Assembly (NCBI GenBank): GCA_022571295.1
Contig: JACZYA010000003.1
Span: 1 to 56,529 of the forward strand
DNA: 56,529 bases
Direction: 5' to 3'
Origin: Acidobacteriota bacterium
Lineage (GTDB): Bacteria; Acidobacteriota; Terriglobia; Acidiferrales; 2-02-FULL-67-57
Shown here: in pieces, positions 10,011 to 18,416 of the stretch
How positions within the stretch are numbered: position 1 is the first letter of the stretch
How the letters are laid out: each line of letters starts with the position of its first letter
The notes under the pieces: generated by a model
What the model was told of the DNA's origin: nothing
What the model saw: the letters and a program-made list of their open reading frames with translations, nothing else
Databases searched by the model: none
Translations under genes and position numbers: made by a program

Positions 10011-11012
10011 CTATTTTTTGCGGGCGGTGGTGCGTTTCATGTGGAGCTTGCTGGCCATGGTACGGAGGGTTTCGGCGACGTTGCGGTTCACGCCGAGAAA
10101 CTTCAGGTCCTTGTTGATGAGGTGATTCAGGAAGGGCAGGGAAACATCCAGAGGTGTGCGGGGGTTGTTGACCAGATTGCGCACCACCGCGTAGTTCTTG
10201 ACGAATTTGCGGGTGCTGGCGATGATGCGCAGCACTTCATCGGCCACGTTCTTCATGCCGGCGAAGGACTCAATCTCGCTGTCGGACAGCCGGGGGGATT
10301 GCAGCACGGCTCGATAGACTACTTTGTTCGGGTCGCGAATCAGAATCATGCGCGTCTCACGGCCGCCTTTCAGAGCAAATTGCACGCGCTCGGAGATGCT
10401 CATGTCGGTGATTTTTTGGACCAGGCTGATGCGTGCACGCTCGTCCTTGGAGCTGGTCTGGGTGTCAGCTTCTTCGCGGGCCAGCGCATCAGCTCGCTCT
10501 TTTTCCTGCCGGGTGAAATCGGTGTGGAGCGCCTTCAGCCGGCTGTGGAGTGTTTGGGGCAAGTCAGAGCGCTGTAGGAGCGCCGCCACCAGTTGGGGCA
10601 TTTCTGCCAAGCGCTCTTCGCTGCCGGTGATCTGCTCAATCTGTTCGAGCGACAAACGCGGCGTCAGGGGGGCCAGGGCCGCATCATCGGCGTGGGGATG
10701 ATTGGCGACCGCATTGACCACGGCCTCGACTGGGTCGGGCTGGCGGGAAAAGTAGGCCAGCGTTTCTGCGCTGGTCAGGGGATCGGCCAGCAGCGGGGCG
10801 CACTTTTCCGGCGACCAGCCGGCCAGGGTTTCCTTGGCGACCTCGCTGCACGTGGGGTCGGGGTCTTGTGTCAAAAAGACCAAGATTTCCAGCAGCTCGT
10901 CGGCGGAGACCGGAATGGTGCCGCGTGAGGCCCGACGCTTGATCACAGTCGGGGCCGTGCCCCGGCGTATGGCTTCCAGGATGGCGCGCTCTTCTTTCTC
11001 CGGCAGAGGCAT
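10011..11012 (-). CDS. conserved hypothetical, helical-repeat-like
   Basis: A 333-residue acidic and largely helical protein without signal peptide or membrane segment. I do not recognise a named family. Visible features: short repeated helical segments of the form PLTSAETLAYFSRQP and NHPHADDAALAPLTP, which look like HEAT/leucine-rich-variant repeats; a charged linker near 170-195 rich in Glu, Arg and Asp; and a conserved-looking C-terminal block with RDPNKVVYRAVLQSP. It starts 3 nt after the stop of the RodZ-like gene, so the two form one operon. A scaffold role linked to envelope or cell shape is an inference from position only. Confidence 0.75.
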   Translation of the reverse strand: MPLPEKEERAILEAIRRGTAPTVIKRRASRGTIPVSADELLEILVFLTQDPDPTCSEVAKETLAGWSPEKCAPLLADPLTSAETLAYFSRQPDPVEAVVNAVANHPHADDAALAPLTPRLSLEQIEQITGSEERLAEMPQLVAALLQRSDLPQTLHSRLKALHTDFTRQEKERADALAREEADTQTSSKDERARISLVQKITDMSISERVQFALKGGRETRMILIRDPNKVVYRAVLQSPRLSDSEIESFAGMKNVADEVLRIIASTRKFVKNYAVVRNLVNNPRTPLDVSLPFLNHLINKDLKFLGVNRNVAETLRTMASKLHMKRTTARKK

Positions 11013-11015
11013 GGT

Positions 11016-11825
11016 CTATAGGAGGTCTTTGGCGGTCAGAGTAACCTGCTTGGTTTCGCCCGGATTGCCCAGGGGGGCCAGGGTCTTGCCGTTCAGCGTT
11101 AAGACCACTGCCGCGGCGTTGTTGGTGGATAGCTCGATCTCCCGTCCGGCGCGGAAGGTGCGAGTTTCGCCGGGCCCCATCCGACCCTGAAAGGCCGGCT
11201 GGCCGTCCACGGTCACGGTCACCTGCGCATCTTTGAGCGTATCGATTTGAAGCCGAAGTTCGGTCGCGGCGGGGGACTGCTCCCGGAGGGCGGTTCTTGT
11301 AGTCGTAGCTGGAGCGGCGGCGGTTGGAACAGATGTGAGCGCGGAGGGGGCCGCTTCTGCTGCGGGCGCAGGAGGCAGTTCGGCGGAGGCCGGAGGCTGG
11401 CCAATCGTCGGGGTCTGAGCGGTTGTGGTGCGGGCGGCCGCTTCGGCTGCGCGCTGCATGCGGACTTGATGTACCAGGTATGCCGCCGCCCCGAACACAG
11501 CTACTAGGACGACCAAGCTCCAGACCCGGCGACTGATTGAGCTGGGCGCAGGAGGCCGGGGAGGCGAGTAGCGGGCCAGCACTTCCGCCTCTTCCCCTGC
11601 GGCCCGTGCGTATTCCCCAATCCAATGGTGTTCGTCCAGCTTCATGTAGCCGGCAATGGCGCGCACGAAGCCCCGGTTGAAAACGCCGCCGGGGAGTTGG
11701 TGGAATTGGTCGTCTTCCAACGCCACCAGGTATTTTCGGTTGATTCGCGTGGCGTTTGACAATTCGACCAGTGTTATGCCACGCAGCTCCCGTTCGCGCC
11801 GTAGATTCTCGCCAAAGGAGCCCAT
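11016..11825 (-). CDS. RodZ-like helix-turn-helix membrane protein
   Basis: A 269-residue bitopic protein with RodZ architecture. Residues 1-75 are a cytoplasmic HTH_25 domain (LRRERELRGITLVELSNAT...). One membrane helix (VWSLVVLVAVFGAAAYLV) lies near 105-122. An Ala/Pro/Thr-rich linker follows, then a beta-rich DUF4115-like domain with VTVTVDGQPAFQGRMGPGE. RodZ ties MreB to the wall elongation machinery; whether this protein does so is inferred. The ATG at 11825 is chosen because the HTH begins there and a well-placed promoter lies just upstream; an in-frame extension to 12401 would overlap the divergent gene. Confidence 0.85.
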   Translation of the reverse strand: MGSFGENLRRERELRGITLVELSNATRINRKYLVALEDDQFHQLPGGVFNRGFVRAIAGYMKLDEHHWIGEYARAAGEEAEVLARYSPPRPPAPSSISRRVWSLVVLVAVFGAAAYLVHQVRMQRAAEAAARTTTAQTPTIGQPPASAELPPAPAAEAAPSALTSVPTAAAPATTTRTALREQSPAATELRLQIDTLKDAQVTVTVDGQPAFQGRMGPGETRTFRAGREIELSTNNAAAVVLTLNGKTLAPLGNPGETKQVTLTAKDLL

Positions 11826-11852
11826 TGCCAGTCGTTGTCCAAGTGCAAAAGG

Positions 11853-11881
11853 ATGATAGGGTTGCACCGGGAGAGTGTCAA
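11853..11881 (-). promoter_or_regulatory. sigma-70-type promoter for the RodZ-like operon
   Basis: On the minus strand TTGACA (11876-11881, perfect) and TATCAT (11853-11858) are spaced by 17 bp. A start of transcription near 11846 would leave a leader of about 20 nt before the ATG at 11825. Confidence 0.65.
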
Positions 11882-11895
11882 CAAGCAAATGCCTG

Positions 11896-11925
11896 TTGCC
11901 GGGGCTGGAGCCTGAACCGTATAAT
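11896..11925 (+). promoter_or_regulatory. sigma-70-type promoter for the diguanylate cyclase gene
   Basis: TTGCCG (11896-11901) and a perfect TATAAT (11920-11925) are spaced by 18 bp. It points toward the GAF-GGDEF gene and lies back to back with the promoter of the RodZ-like operon. Confidence 0.55.
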
Positions 11926-12000
11926 AGCGCGGCTGTTGTTTGATTGTTGATTGGCCGTCGGGGGTGGGAGCGCCCCTCGGAACGAAAGCTGTTACATAGT

Positions 12001-13125
12001 ATGGATACACGCAAAACCAAGCCCCGCGTGCGCGAGCCCGATTCCAAGAAGTCCGGCCGGACGTCTCCCGACCAAGTAGACAAAGTCACGGATCTCCGCC
12101 GCACGATGGAGGGGTTCGCCGTCGTGCACGACATGGCGAAGTCGCTCACTTCCTCGCTGCAACTCGACCAGGTGCTCAACACCATCATGGAAAAGGTTGA
12201 GCAGCTCTTGCAGCCGGACACCTGGTCGCTGCTGCTGGTGGACGAGAAGACAAACGAGTTGTACTTCCAGATTGCCACCGGAGAAGCCGCCGCCAAGCTG
12301 AAGGACGTGCGCTTGAAGATGGGAGAAGGTATCGCTGGCTGGGTCGCGCAGAGCGGCCAGGCGGAGATCGTGCCGGACGTCAGCAAGGATCCGCGCTTCA
12401 ATAAGCAAGTGGATCAGATGACCCAGATGAGCACCCATTCCATCGTGTGCGTGCCCATTAGCACCAAGGAGCGCGTGCTGGGAGTGATCGAGATCATCAA
12501 CCACATTGGCCATCGCGATTTTGACGAAGCCGATCTGGGCTTGCTGCACGCGATGGCCGACTACGCCGCCATTGCCCTGGAAAATGCTCTGCACGTGCAG
12601 CGCATCCATGAGTTGACCATCACCGACGACACCACTGAGCTCTACAACGTGCGCCACCTCAATTTTGTCCTGGAGACAGAAATCTATCGCTCCAAACGCT
12701 ACCAGTATCAATTCTCTTTGCTGTTCATTGACCTGGACCATTTCAAACAGGTGAACGACACCTACGGACATTTGATTGGAAGCAAGCTGCTGCGGGAGTT
12801 GGCCACTTTCCTGCGGGGCAGCTTGCGGCTGATTGATTATGCTTTCCGCTACGGGGGCGATGAGTTTGTGATCCTCTTGCCACAGACGGACAAAGAAAGC
12901 GCTTCCATCGTGGCCCGCCGGCTGCGCGAACAGTTGAACGCGACCGTGTTTATCCGAGATGAAGGCCTGAACATGCGGGTTACGGCCAGTATCGGCCTGG
13001 CCACTTTTCCGGGCGATGCCACCACCAAAGCGGATATGATCCGGATGGCCGACGAGGCCATGTATCACGTGAAAAACACCACCCGCGACAATATCGCTGT
13101 GGCCAACCAAGGCCTTCTGACCTAG
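12001..13125 (+). CDS. GAF-domain diguanylate cyclase
   Basis: A 374-residue cytosolic protein. A basic N-terminal tail (1-35) leads into a GAF sensor domain (about 35-200, with GEGIAGWVAQSG and VCVPI) and a GGDEF domain (about 205-370). The active-site loop RYGGDEF is intact near residue 285, so it should make c-di-GMP from two GTP. An inhibitory-site motif RLID sits five residues before GGDEF, implying product feedback. No EAL domain is present. The ATG at 12001 is used; a TTG at 11944 is possible but adds unconserved residues. A PilZ receiver protein is encoded 20 kb away in this window. Confidence 0.92.
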   Translation: MDTRKTKPRVREPDSKKSGRTSPDQVDKVTDLRRTMEGFAVVHDMAKSLTSSLQLDQVLNTIMEKVEQLLQPDTWSLLLVDEKTNELYFQIATGEAAAKLKDVRLKMGEGIAGWVAQSGQAEIVPDVSKDPRFNKQVDQMTQMSTHSIVCVPISTKERVLGVIEIINHIGHRDFDEADLGLLHAMADYAAIALENALHVQRIHELTITDDTTELYNVRHLNFVLETEIYRSKRYQYQFSLLFIDLDHFKQVNDTYGHLIGSKLLRELATFLRGSLRLIDYAFRYGGDEFVILLPQTDKESASIVARRLREQLNATVFIRDEGLNMRVTASIGLATFPGDATTKADMIRMADEAMYHVKNTTRDNIAVANQGLLT

Positions 13126-13156
13126 CTTTGCTTGTTTCCTTTCCGTGCCGTATTTC

Positions 13157-13186
13157 TTGACCCGCTTCCAACACTCGTGCTAGCGT
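13157..13186 (+). promoter_or_regulatory. weak promoter candidate for the microcompartment genes
   Basis: TTGACC (13157-13162) and TAGCGT (13181-13186) are spaced by 18 bp in the 82-bp gap before the shell-protein gene. The -10 match is poor (3 of 6). Confidence 0.25.
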
Positions 13187-13207
13187 GACTCTGTAACCGG
13201 TCGAACT

Positions 13208-13561
13208 ATGACGCCCCGCACCCGCAACCCGAACGTTGGCACCTCTTCCCAACAGGTTTCTCGAGACGCCCTGGGCATGATTGAAACGCGCGGGCTGGTA
13301 GCTTCGATTGAGGCTGCGGACGCTATGGTCAAAGCAGCGAACGTGGCGATCCTCGGGCAGACCTTCATCGGGGCCGGCTACGTTACGGTCATGGTGCGCG
13401 GGGACGTGGGCTCGGTCAAGGCGGCCACCGATGCCGGTGCAGCGGCGGCCCGGCGCGTGGGTGAGTTGGTCAGCGTGCATGTGATCCCTCGGCCCCACCC
13501 CGAAGTGGAAAGCATTCTCCCCAGTGGCGGCAAGATTCCGCCCGGGCAGGCATCATGGTAG
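13208..13561 (+). CDS. bacterial microcompartment hexamer shell protein (BMC-H)
   Basis: A 117-residue protein with one Pfam-type BMC domain: ALGMIETRG at 22-30, then [14 protein letters not shown] and [16 protein letters not shown]. These are hallmarks of PduA/EutM-like shell proteins, which form hexagonal tiles. A polar 20-residue N-terminal extension and a Pro-rich C-terminal tail flank the core. The pore-lining loop would be in FIGAGY. No pentamer (BMC-P/EutN) or trimer shell gene is visible in the window, so a closed compartment would need partners encoded elsewhere. It lies 85 bp before the aldehyde dehydrogenase it presumably encloses. Confidence 0.93.
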   Translation: MTPRTRNPNVGTSSQQVSRDALGMIETRGLVASIEAADAMVKAANVAILGQTFIGAGYVTVMVRGDVGSVKAATDAGAAAARRVGELVSVHVIPRPHPEVESILPSGGKIPPGQASW

Positions 13562-13646
13562 TTCCCCGGTTCCGGTCCGGCATTGACCGACATTGTTTGG
13601 TAGCGACTCTGCTGAGCGGAACCTGAGTTTTTCCAGGAGCAGGGCG

Positions 13647-15398
13647 ATGAGCGTCAGCGATTCCGACCTCCGTGCCGTACAACAGGTACGCGACTTGATC
13701 CGTGCTGCAGTGGCGGCACAGCAACGCTGGGCCACTTTCTCCCAGGGACAGATTGATGCGGTCATTGAAGCGATGGCCACCGCCGCCACACAGGCCGCTG
13801 AGCAACTGGCTCGCATGGCGGTGGAGGAAACCGGCTTCGGCAACGTGCCGGACAAGATCAAGAAGAACAAGTTCTGCTCCGAGGACGTCTATCGCGCCAT
13901 CCGCCCCATGCGGACGGTCGGCATCTTGCGCGAGGATCGGGAGAAGGGCGTGATTGAAGTGGCGGAACCCGTGGGCGTGGTGGCGGCCATCATTCCGTGT
14001 ACCAATCCCACTTCGACCGCCATCTACAAAATCCTGATTTCGCTCAAGGCCCGCAATGGAGTTGTGCTGAGTCCGCATCCGTCGGCGAAGAAATGTATTT
14101 GTGCTACGGCTGACGTGCTGCAGAAAGCGGCGCTGAAGGCGGGCGCACCGGAGGGTCTGATCGGGTGCCTCACGCAGGTGACCACCCAATCAACCCAGGA
14201 GTTGATGCGGCATCGGAATGTCGCCGTCATTCTGGCCACGGGCGGCACCGGGCTGGTGCGAGCGGCCTATAGCTCGGGAAAACCCGCCTATGGGGTCGGG
14301 CCCGGCAATGTGCCGGCCTACATCGAGCGCACCGCCAACGTTCGCAAGGCGGTGGGGGATGTCATCACAGGAACCAGTTTCGACAACGGCACCATCTGCT
14401 CCTCGGAACAAGCGATCCTGGCGGAAGAGCCCATCCGGGATGCCGTGCTGCAGGAGTTGCGGGAGCAGGGAACATACTTCTTGAATGCGCAGGAAATGGA
14501 CGCGGTGGGCCAAGTGGTGTTTCGCTCGGACACATTTCGCGTCAACCCCAAGATTGTTGGCCGCGCCGCGCCGGTGATTGCAGAGATGGCCGGGTTTAAG
14601 GTTCCGCCCCAGACGCGGGTCTTGTTGGCGGAACCGGGGGGCGTGGGGCGCGCCTACCCGCTGTCGGCTGAAAAGCTTTCGCCCATCCTGGCTTTCTACA
14701 CCGTTCGGAACTGGCAGCACGGAGTAGAGCTGGCCAATCAGTTGCTGGCTTTTGGCGGACTGGGCCATACCGCCTCCATCCACTCCACCAACGACGCCGT
14801 CATTCGGGAATACGGCCAGCGGGTGCGCGCTTCCCGGGTGGTGGTGAACAGTCCGGCTCCGCAGGGCTCGATTGGGCTCTCCACCGGCTTATTTCCCGCC
14901 ATGACGTTGGGTTGCGGGGCGATGGGCGGCAATATCACCTCCGATAACATCGGGCCGCAGCATTTGTTCAACATCAAGAGGATCGCTTATGAGACGCGCC
15001 CGGTCGAGTCGGCCGTGGTGCAGCGCGCCGTGTTGGTTCCGCAGGCGGTACCAGCCGCTCCAGCTAGCGCACCGGCAAGCGCGAAGGTCCCCGACCGCGG
15101 CACCATCGCTCGTGTGGTGGAGCGTTTCCTGGCACAGAAAGGAGTGTCACCCCCGAGTGCGCCTGCCACTCCAGTGGCACAGGAGGCGAAGAACGAGCCG
15201 GTGTCACCGCCGCCTTCACCCGTGGCAGATTTCGTCAGCGAGAGCGACGTGCTCGCCGCTATGCAGCGGTCGGAGAAGATTTACATTTCTCCCCAAACCA
15301 TTCTCACGCCTTCGGCTCGAGATTTAGGCTTTGCCCAAGGCGTATTTGTTGAATCCGCCGCCAATCCGGCCACGGGCGCTGTTGCACGCTCCGGCTGA
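13647..15398 (+). CDS. CoA-acylating aldehyde dehydrogenase of a microcompartment, with tail
   Basis: A 583-residue NAD-dependent acylating aldehyde dehydrogenase (aldehyde + CoA + NAD+ to acyl-CoA), related to EutE/PduP and the AdhE N-terminal domain. The ALDH core covers about 1-455: PCTNPTSTAIYK (nucleotide site), ATGGTG, and the catalytic Cys251 in GTICSSEQA. A Pro/Ala-rich linker joins a C-terminal extension. It contains a short amphipathic helix (RGTIARVVERFLAQ, about 482-496), the kind of helix used to target enzymes into compartments, and a final module (about 530-561) with ILTPSARDLG that resembles the N-terminal segment of EutQ. The ATG at 13647 follows AGGAGCAGG and matches the family N-terminus. 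Confidence 0.9.
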   Translation: MSVSDSDLRAVQQVRDLIRAAVAAQQRWATFSQGQIDAVIEAMATAATQAAEQLARMAVEETGFGNVPDKIKKNKFCSEDVYRAIRPMRTVGILREDREKGVIEVAEPVGVVAAIIPCTNPTSTAIYKILISLKARNGVVLSPHPSAKKCICATADVLQKAALKAGAPEGLIGCLTQVTTQSTQELMRHRNVAVILATGGTGLVRAAYSSGKPAYGVGPGNVPAYIERTANVRKAVGDVITGTSFDNGTICSSEQAILAEEPIRDAVLQELREQGTYFLNAQEMDAVGQVVFRSDTFRVNPKIVGRAAPVIAEMAGFKVPPQTRVLLAEPGGVGRAYPLSAEKLSPILAFYTVRNWQHGVELANQLLAFGGLGHTASIHSTNDAVIREYGQRVRASRVVVNSPAPQGSIGLSTGLFPAMTLGCGAMGGNITSDNIGPQHLFNIKRIAYETRPVESAVVQRAVLVPQAVPAAPASAPASAKVPDRGTIARVVERFLAQKGVSPPSAPATPVAQEAKNEPVSPPPSPVADFVSESDVLAAMQRSEKIYISPQTILTPSARDLGFAQGVFVESAANPATGAVARSG

Positions 15399-15429
15399 TC
15401 TATTCTTCCTGGGCTTTTCCCTGTTCGTC

Positions 15430-15458
15430 TTGTCTGGCTAGCCCTCCTCTCCTATACT
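15430..15458 (+). promoter_or_regulatory. promoter for the lptC-lptB-rpoN-rapZ run
   Basis: TTGTCT (15430-15435) and TATACT (15453-15458) are spaced by 17 bp. Transcription would begin near 15464, about 11 nt before the ATG at 15475. Confidence 0.5.
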
Positions 15459-15474
15459 CCCAAGAGGGACCTAT

Positions 15475-17679
15475 ATGAGGCCACTTCCTGTTGCGCAGAT
15501 GCGGCGTTTGGCGTTGCTCGCCGTTGTTGCGGTGGCGGTGATCACCGTCGGCAGCTACGGTCTGCGTCGTTGGCGCCTCTACCAAGTGCGTCGCGCAGCA
15601 CCCGCTTCTCTTCCGTCAGAGGTACAACAGCAGGCGGAGAAGTTCACGCTTTCCCGTTCCGAGGCAGGTCAAACTCTTTTTACCCTCCAGGCGGGCCGGA
15701 CCATCGAGCGCGAGGGCGATACCACCGTGCTTGAGGATGTGTCGGTTGTACTCTATGGCCGGGGTGGTGGGCGCTCCGACGAAATCCACACCAAGCGCTG
15801 CGAATACGATCCTGCTGGAAGCGGTGAAGTGTACTGTCCGGGCAAGGTCACCATTCTTTTGCGGGGAGCGCCCGGGGCCTCGATTGATTCGGTGGAAACA
15901 GGAGTACCGTCGCTTGAGTTGCAGACCGAGGGCGTGCGGTTTGCCATTACTGAGGGCACGGCTTGGACGGATCGGCCGGTTCAATTTTCTTTTCGCGGAG
16001 GACGCGGTCAGGCCATGGGGCTGCGGTACCAAGCGCAGGACCCTACGGTGGTGTTGGAGAAAGAGGTTGAGATTGAAGTTCAGCGGGCAGGGAATGAGCC
16101 GCTGCAGATCCGGGGCGCTCGGCTGCTCTATTTTTCCGGCAAGCTGAAGCTGGAGTTGCTTCCGCCGCTTGAGATGCGCGCCAGTGACAGCCGTTTGGTC
16201 GCCGACAAGCTCTCCCTGTTTCTGGATCCAAGCTTCGGAATTAAGCGCATGCAAGCGTCGGGGAACGTCCGCGCGCGTCGGCACCAAGTCGGCCGGGAGC
16301 AGGAACTGCGCGCAGATCGCGCTGTGGCCTATTACGCTGCCGATGGGTTGATGGAACGGCTGGACGCCGAGGGCGGGGTGGAGTTTACCTCCCGCACAAC
16401 CGAGAGCGAAGAGCGTTTGACTTCGCAGAGTGTGGTTCTCCAGTTCGATCCTTCGCACCGCCTGGTACGGCAAGTGGTGGCTGAGGGAAACGCCCAATTC
16501 ACCGTGGAGACAAAAGAGGAGACCCGCCGCTTGCAGGGTCCCACCCTGACGTTGGAGTTGCGGGCCGAAGCGCCCGAGCAGCGTTTGTTGCGGGCTCCGA
16601 AAGGTGGCGAACTCCACCTGACCGGCGCTGCCGGTGAACAGCGCACCATAACCGCCAACCGATTGGATCTCGAAATTGAGCGAGGACGTCTGCGCTCCCT
16701 GCGCGCTTCCGGCCAGGTGCGCACGCGAGAGACCCAGCCGGGCCAACCCACGCGCAAGACGAGCAGCGAAGAATTGAGGACGGAGTTCGACAGCAAGGGA
16801 AAAATCGTCGCCGCCGAGCAGTGGGACGGCTTTCGGTTTGAGGACGAACGCTGGCAGGCGGAAGCGGGACGTGCCCGCTACCATGCGGAGGAGTCCGTCT
16901 TTCTGCTCAGCGAGCAGCCTTCGCTGTGGAATGAAACCACCCGAACAACGGCCCGCACAATTGAGATCGCTGAGGGAACAGGAATTGTCCGGGCTGAAGG
17001 TGAGGTGCGCACGACCCAACGCCCAAGTCCGGGAAGTACGCGCGGGTTCGGCAGCGGCGTGATTCAGTTGGCCGCGCAGACGATGGAAGCTAACCAAGCA
17101 CAGGGGTGGGCCCGCTACCAGGGAGAAGCGCGCATGTGGCAGGGCGAGACGCGATTGGCCGCAGAACTGATTGAGTTGTTTCAGCAACCGGCGGAGCTGC
17201 GGGCACGGGGCCACGTGTCGGCCCTGTTGGTGGAAGCAACGGAGGAAGCGGCGAGTACAACCCAATCTCATCGCGCTGTGTACATCACCTCAGAACAGTT
17301 TACCTACTTGGAATCGGAGCGCCGAGGGCTGTTTGAACAAAACGTGAGGGCCAGAAATGAATTTGGGACGCTCACCGGCCCTCGGCTGGAAGTGTTTTTG
17401 GTGCCTGACCAGAGCACTGGCTCGCAACGCCTCGAACGCGCACACGCCAGCGGCGGTGTGCGCATCGTACGGGATGGCCGGGTGTCTGTCAGTGAGCAGG
17501 CGGACTACAGCGCCAGCGCGGGGACAGTAGTTTTGTGGGGTGGAACACCGACGGTGCGGGATGGGCAAGGCGGCAGCACCACCGGCGCTCGTTTGACTTT
17601 GTTTTTAGCGGATGGTAGGATTCGAGTGGATTCGGCAGAAGGAATCCGTACCGTCACTCGCCGCCCGCGGACTCAATGA
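15475..17679 (+). CDS. giant LptC/LptA-like LPS transport protein
   Basis: A 734-residue inner-membrane-anchored periplasmic protein. Residues 10-28 are the single N-terminal helix typical of LptC. The first 200 residues fit an LptC beta-jellyroll (FTLSRSEAGQTLFTLQAGRTIEREG...). The rest repeats OstA/LptA-like blocks with alternating strands of the kind ADKLSLFLDPSFGIKRMQA, SQSVVLQFDPSHRLVRQVV and GTLTGPRLEVFLV. E. coli LptC has about 190 residues and LptA about 185, so this protein could supply both and form part of the trans-periplasmic LPS bridge. It sits 3 bp before lptB. That the repeats are LptA-like is judged from pattern and context. Confidence 0.8.
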   Translation: MRPLPVAQMRRLALLAVVAVAVITVGSYGLRRWRLYQVRRAAPASLPSEVQQQAEKFTLSRSEAGQTLFTLQAGRTIEREGDTTVLEDVSVVLYGRGGGRSDEIHTKRCEYDPAGSGEVYCPGKVTILLRGAPGASIDSVETGVPSLELQTEGVRFAITEGTAWTDRPVQFSFRGGRGQAMGLRYQAQDPTVVLEKEVEIEVQRAGNEPLQIRGARLLYFSGKLKLELLPPLEMRASDSRLVADKLSLFLDPSFGIKRMQASGNVRARRHQVGREQELRADRAVAYYAADGLMERLDAEGGVEFTSRTTESEERLTSQSVVLQFDPSHRLVRQVVAEGNAQFTVETKEETRRLQGPTLTLELRAEAPEQRLLRAPKGGELHLTGAAGEQRTITANRLDLEIERGRLRSLRASGQVRTRETQPGQPTRKTSSEELRTEFDSKGKIVAAEQWDGFRFEDERWQAEAGRARYHAEESVFLLSEQPSLWNETTRTTARTIEIAEGTGIVRAEGEVRTTQRPSPGSTRGFGSGVIQLAAQTMEANQAQGWARYQGEARMWQGETRLAAELIELFQQPAELRARGHVSALLVEATEEAASTTQSHRAVYITSEQFTYLESERRGLFEQNVRARNEFGTLTGPRLEVFLVPDQSTGSQRLERAHASGGVRIVRDGRVSVSEQADYSASAGTVVLWGGTPTVRDGQGGSTTGARLTLFLADGRIRVDSAEGIRTVTRRPRTQ

Positions 17680-17682
17680 CCC

Positions 17683-18408
17683 ATGTTACAGTTGACGGCC
17701 GAAGAGTTGAGCAAATCTTTTCGTGGCCGTAGAGTTGTCAACAACGTCAGTTTGACCGTGGGGGAGGGCGAAGTGGTGGGCTTGCTGGGGCCGAACGGCG
17801 CCGGCAAGACCACGATTTTTCACATGGTTGTGGGGCTCATCCGTCCGGACACGGGCCGCGTTCGCCTGAACGGAATTGACCTGACCGAATTTCCCATGTA
17901 CCTGCGGGCGCGACATGGGTTGACCTATCTGCCCCAGGAACCTTCAGTATTCCGCAAGCTGACGGTGGAGCAAAATATTCTGGCGGTGGCGGAAACGTTA
18001 CCGTTGACGGGCAAGCAGCGGCAGGAACAGTTGGAAGAGTTGCTGAACTTGCTGGGGCTGACGCACTTGCGGAAGCACTTGGCCTACACGCTCTCCGGTG
18101 GCGAGCGGCGCCGGCTGGAGATTGCGCGTGCGCTGGTAATCTCGCCCAAATTTATGCTGTTGGACGAACCCTTTTCCGGCATTGATCCCATCACGGTGCT
18201 GGAGATTCAGAAGATTGTGCGGGGTTTGAAGGCCTCAGGTATCGGGGTGCTGATTACGGACCACAACGTGCGCGAGACGCTGCGAGTCACCGATCGCGCT
18301 AATATCATCCACAACGGGAAGATTTTCCGCAGCGGCACTCCGCAGGAGCTGGAGGCCGATCCGGAAGTGCGGCGAATTTACCTGGGCGATCATTTTCGAT
18401 TGCACTAG
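17683..18408 (+). CDS. lptB: LPS export ABC ATPase LptB
   Basis: A 241-residue ABC ATPase powering LPS extraction by LptFG. Walker [10 protein letters not shown] is at about 35-43, the Q-loop is in [11 protein letters not shown], the signature is [15 protein letters not shown], Walker B is [13 protein letters not shown], and the switch His is in [10 protein letters not shown]. The sequence is close to the LptB consensus throughout. It lies directly between the LptC-like gene and rpoN, the arrangement found in many Gram-negatives. LptF and LptG are not in this window. Confidence 0.95.
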   Translation: MLQLTAEELSKSFRGRRVVNNVSLTVGEGEVVGLLGPNGAGKTTIFHMVVGLIRPDTGRVRLNGIDLTEFPMYLRARHGLTYLPQEPSVFRKLTVEQNILAVAETLPLTGKQRQEQLEELLNLLGLTHLRKHLAYTLSGGERRRLEIARALVISPKFMLLDEPFSGIDPITVLEIQKIVRGLKASGIGVLITDHNVRETLRVTDRANIIHNGKIFRSGTPQELEADPEVRRIYLGDHFRLH

Positions 18409-18416
18409 AGCAGACT

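Noticed and set aside
15616-17271. 551-residue minus-strand ORF opposite the LptC-like gene
   Set aside because: A shadow frame caused by high GC at third positions; no domain is visible.
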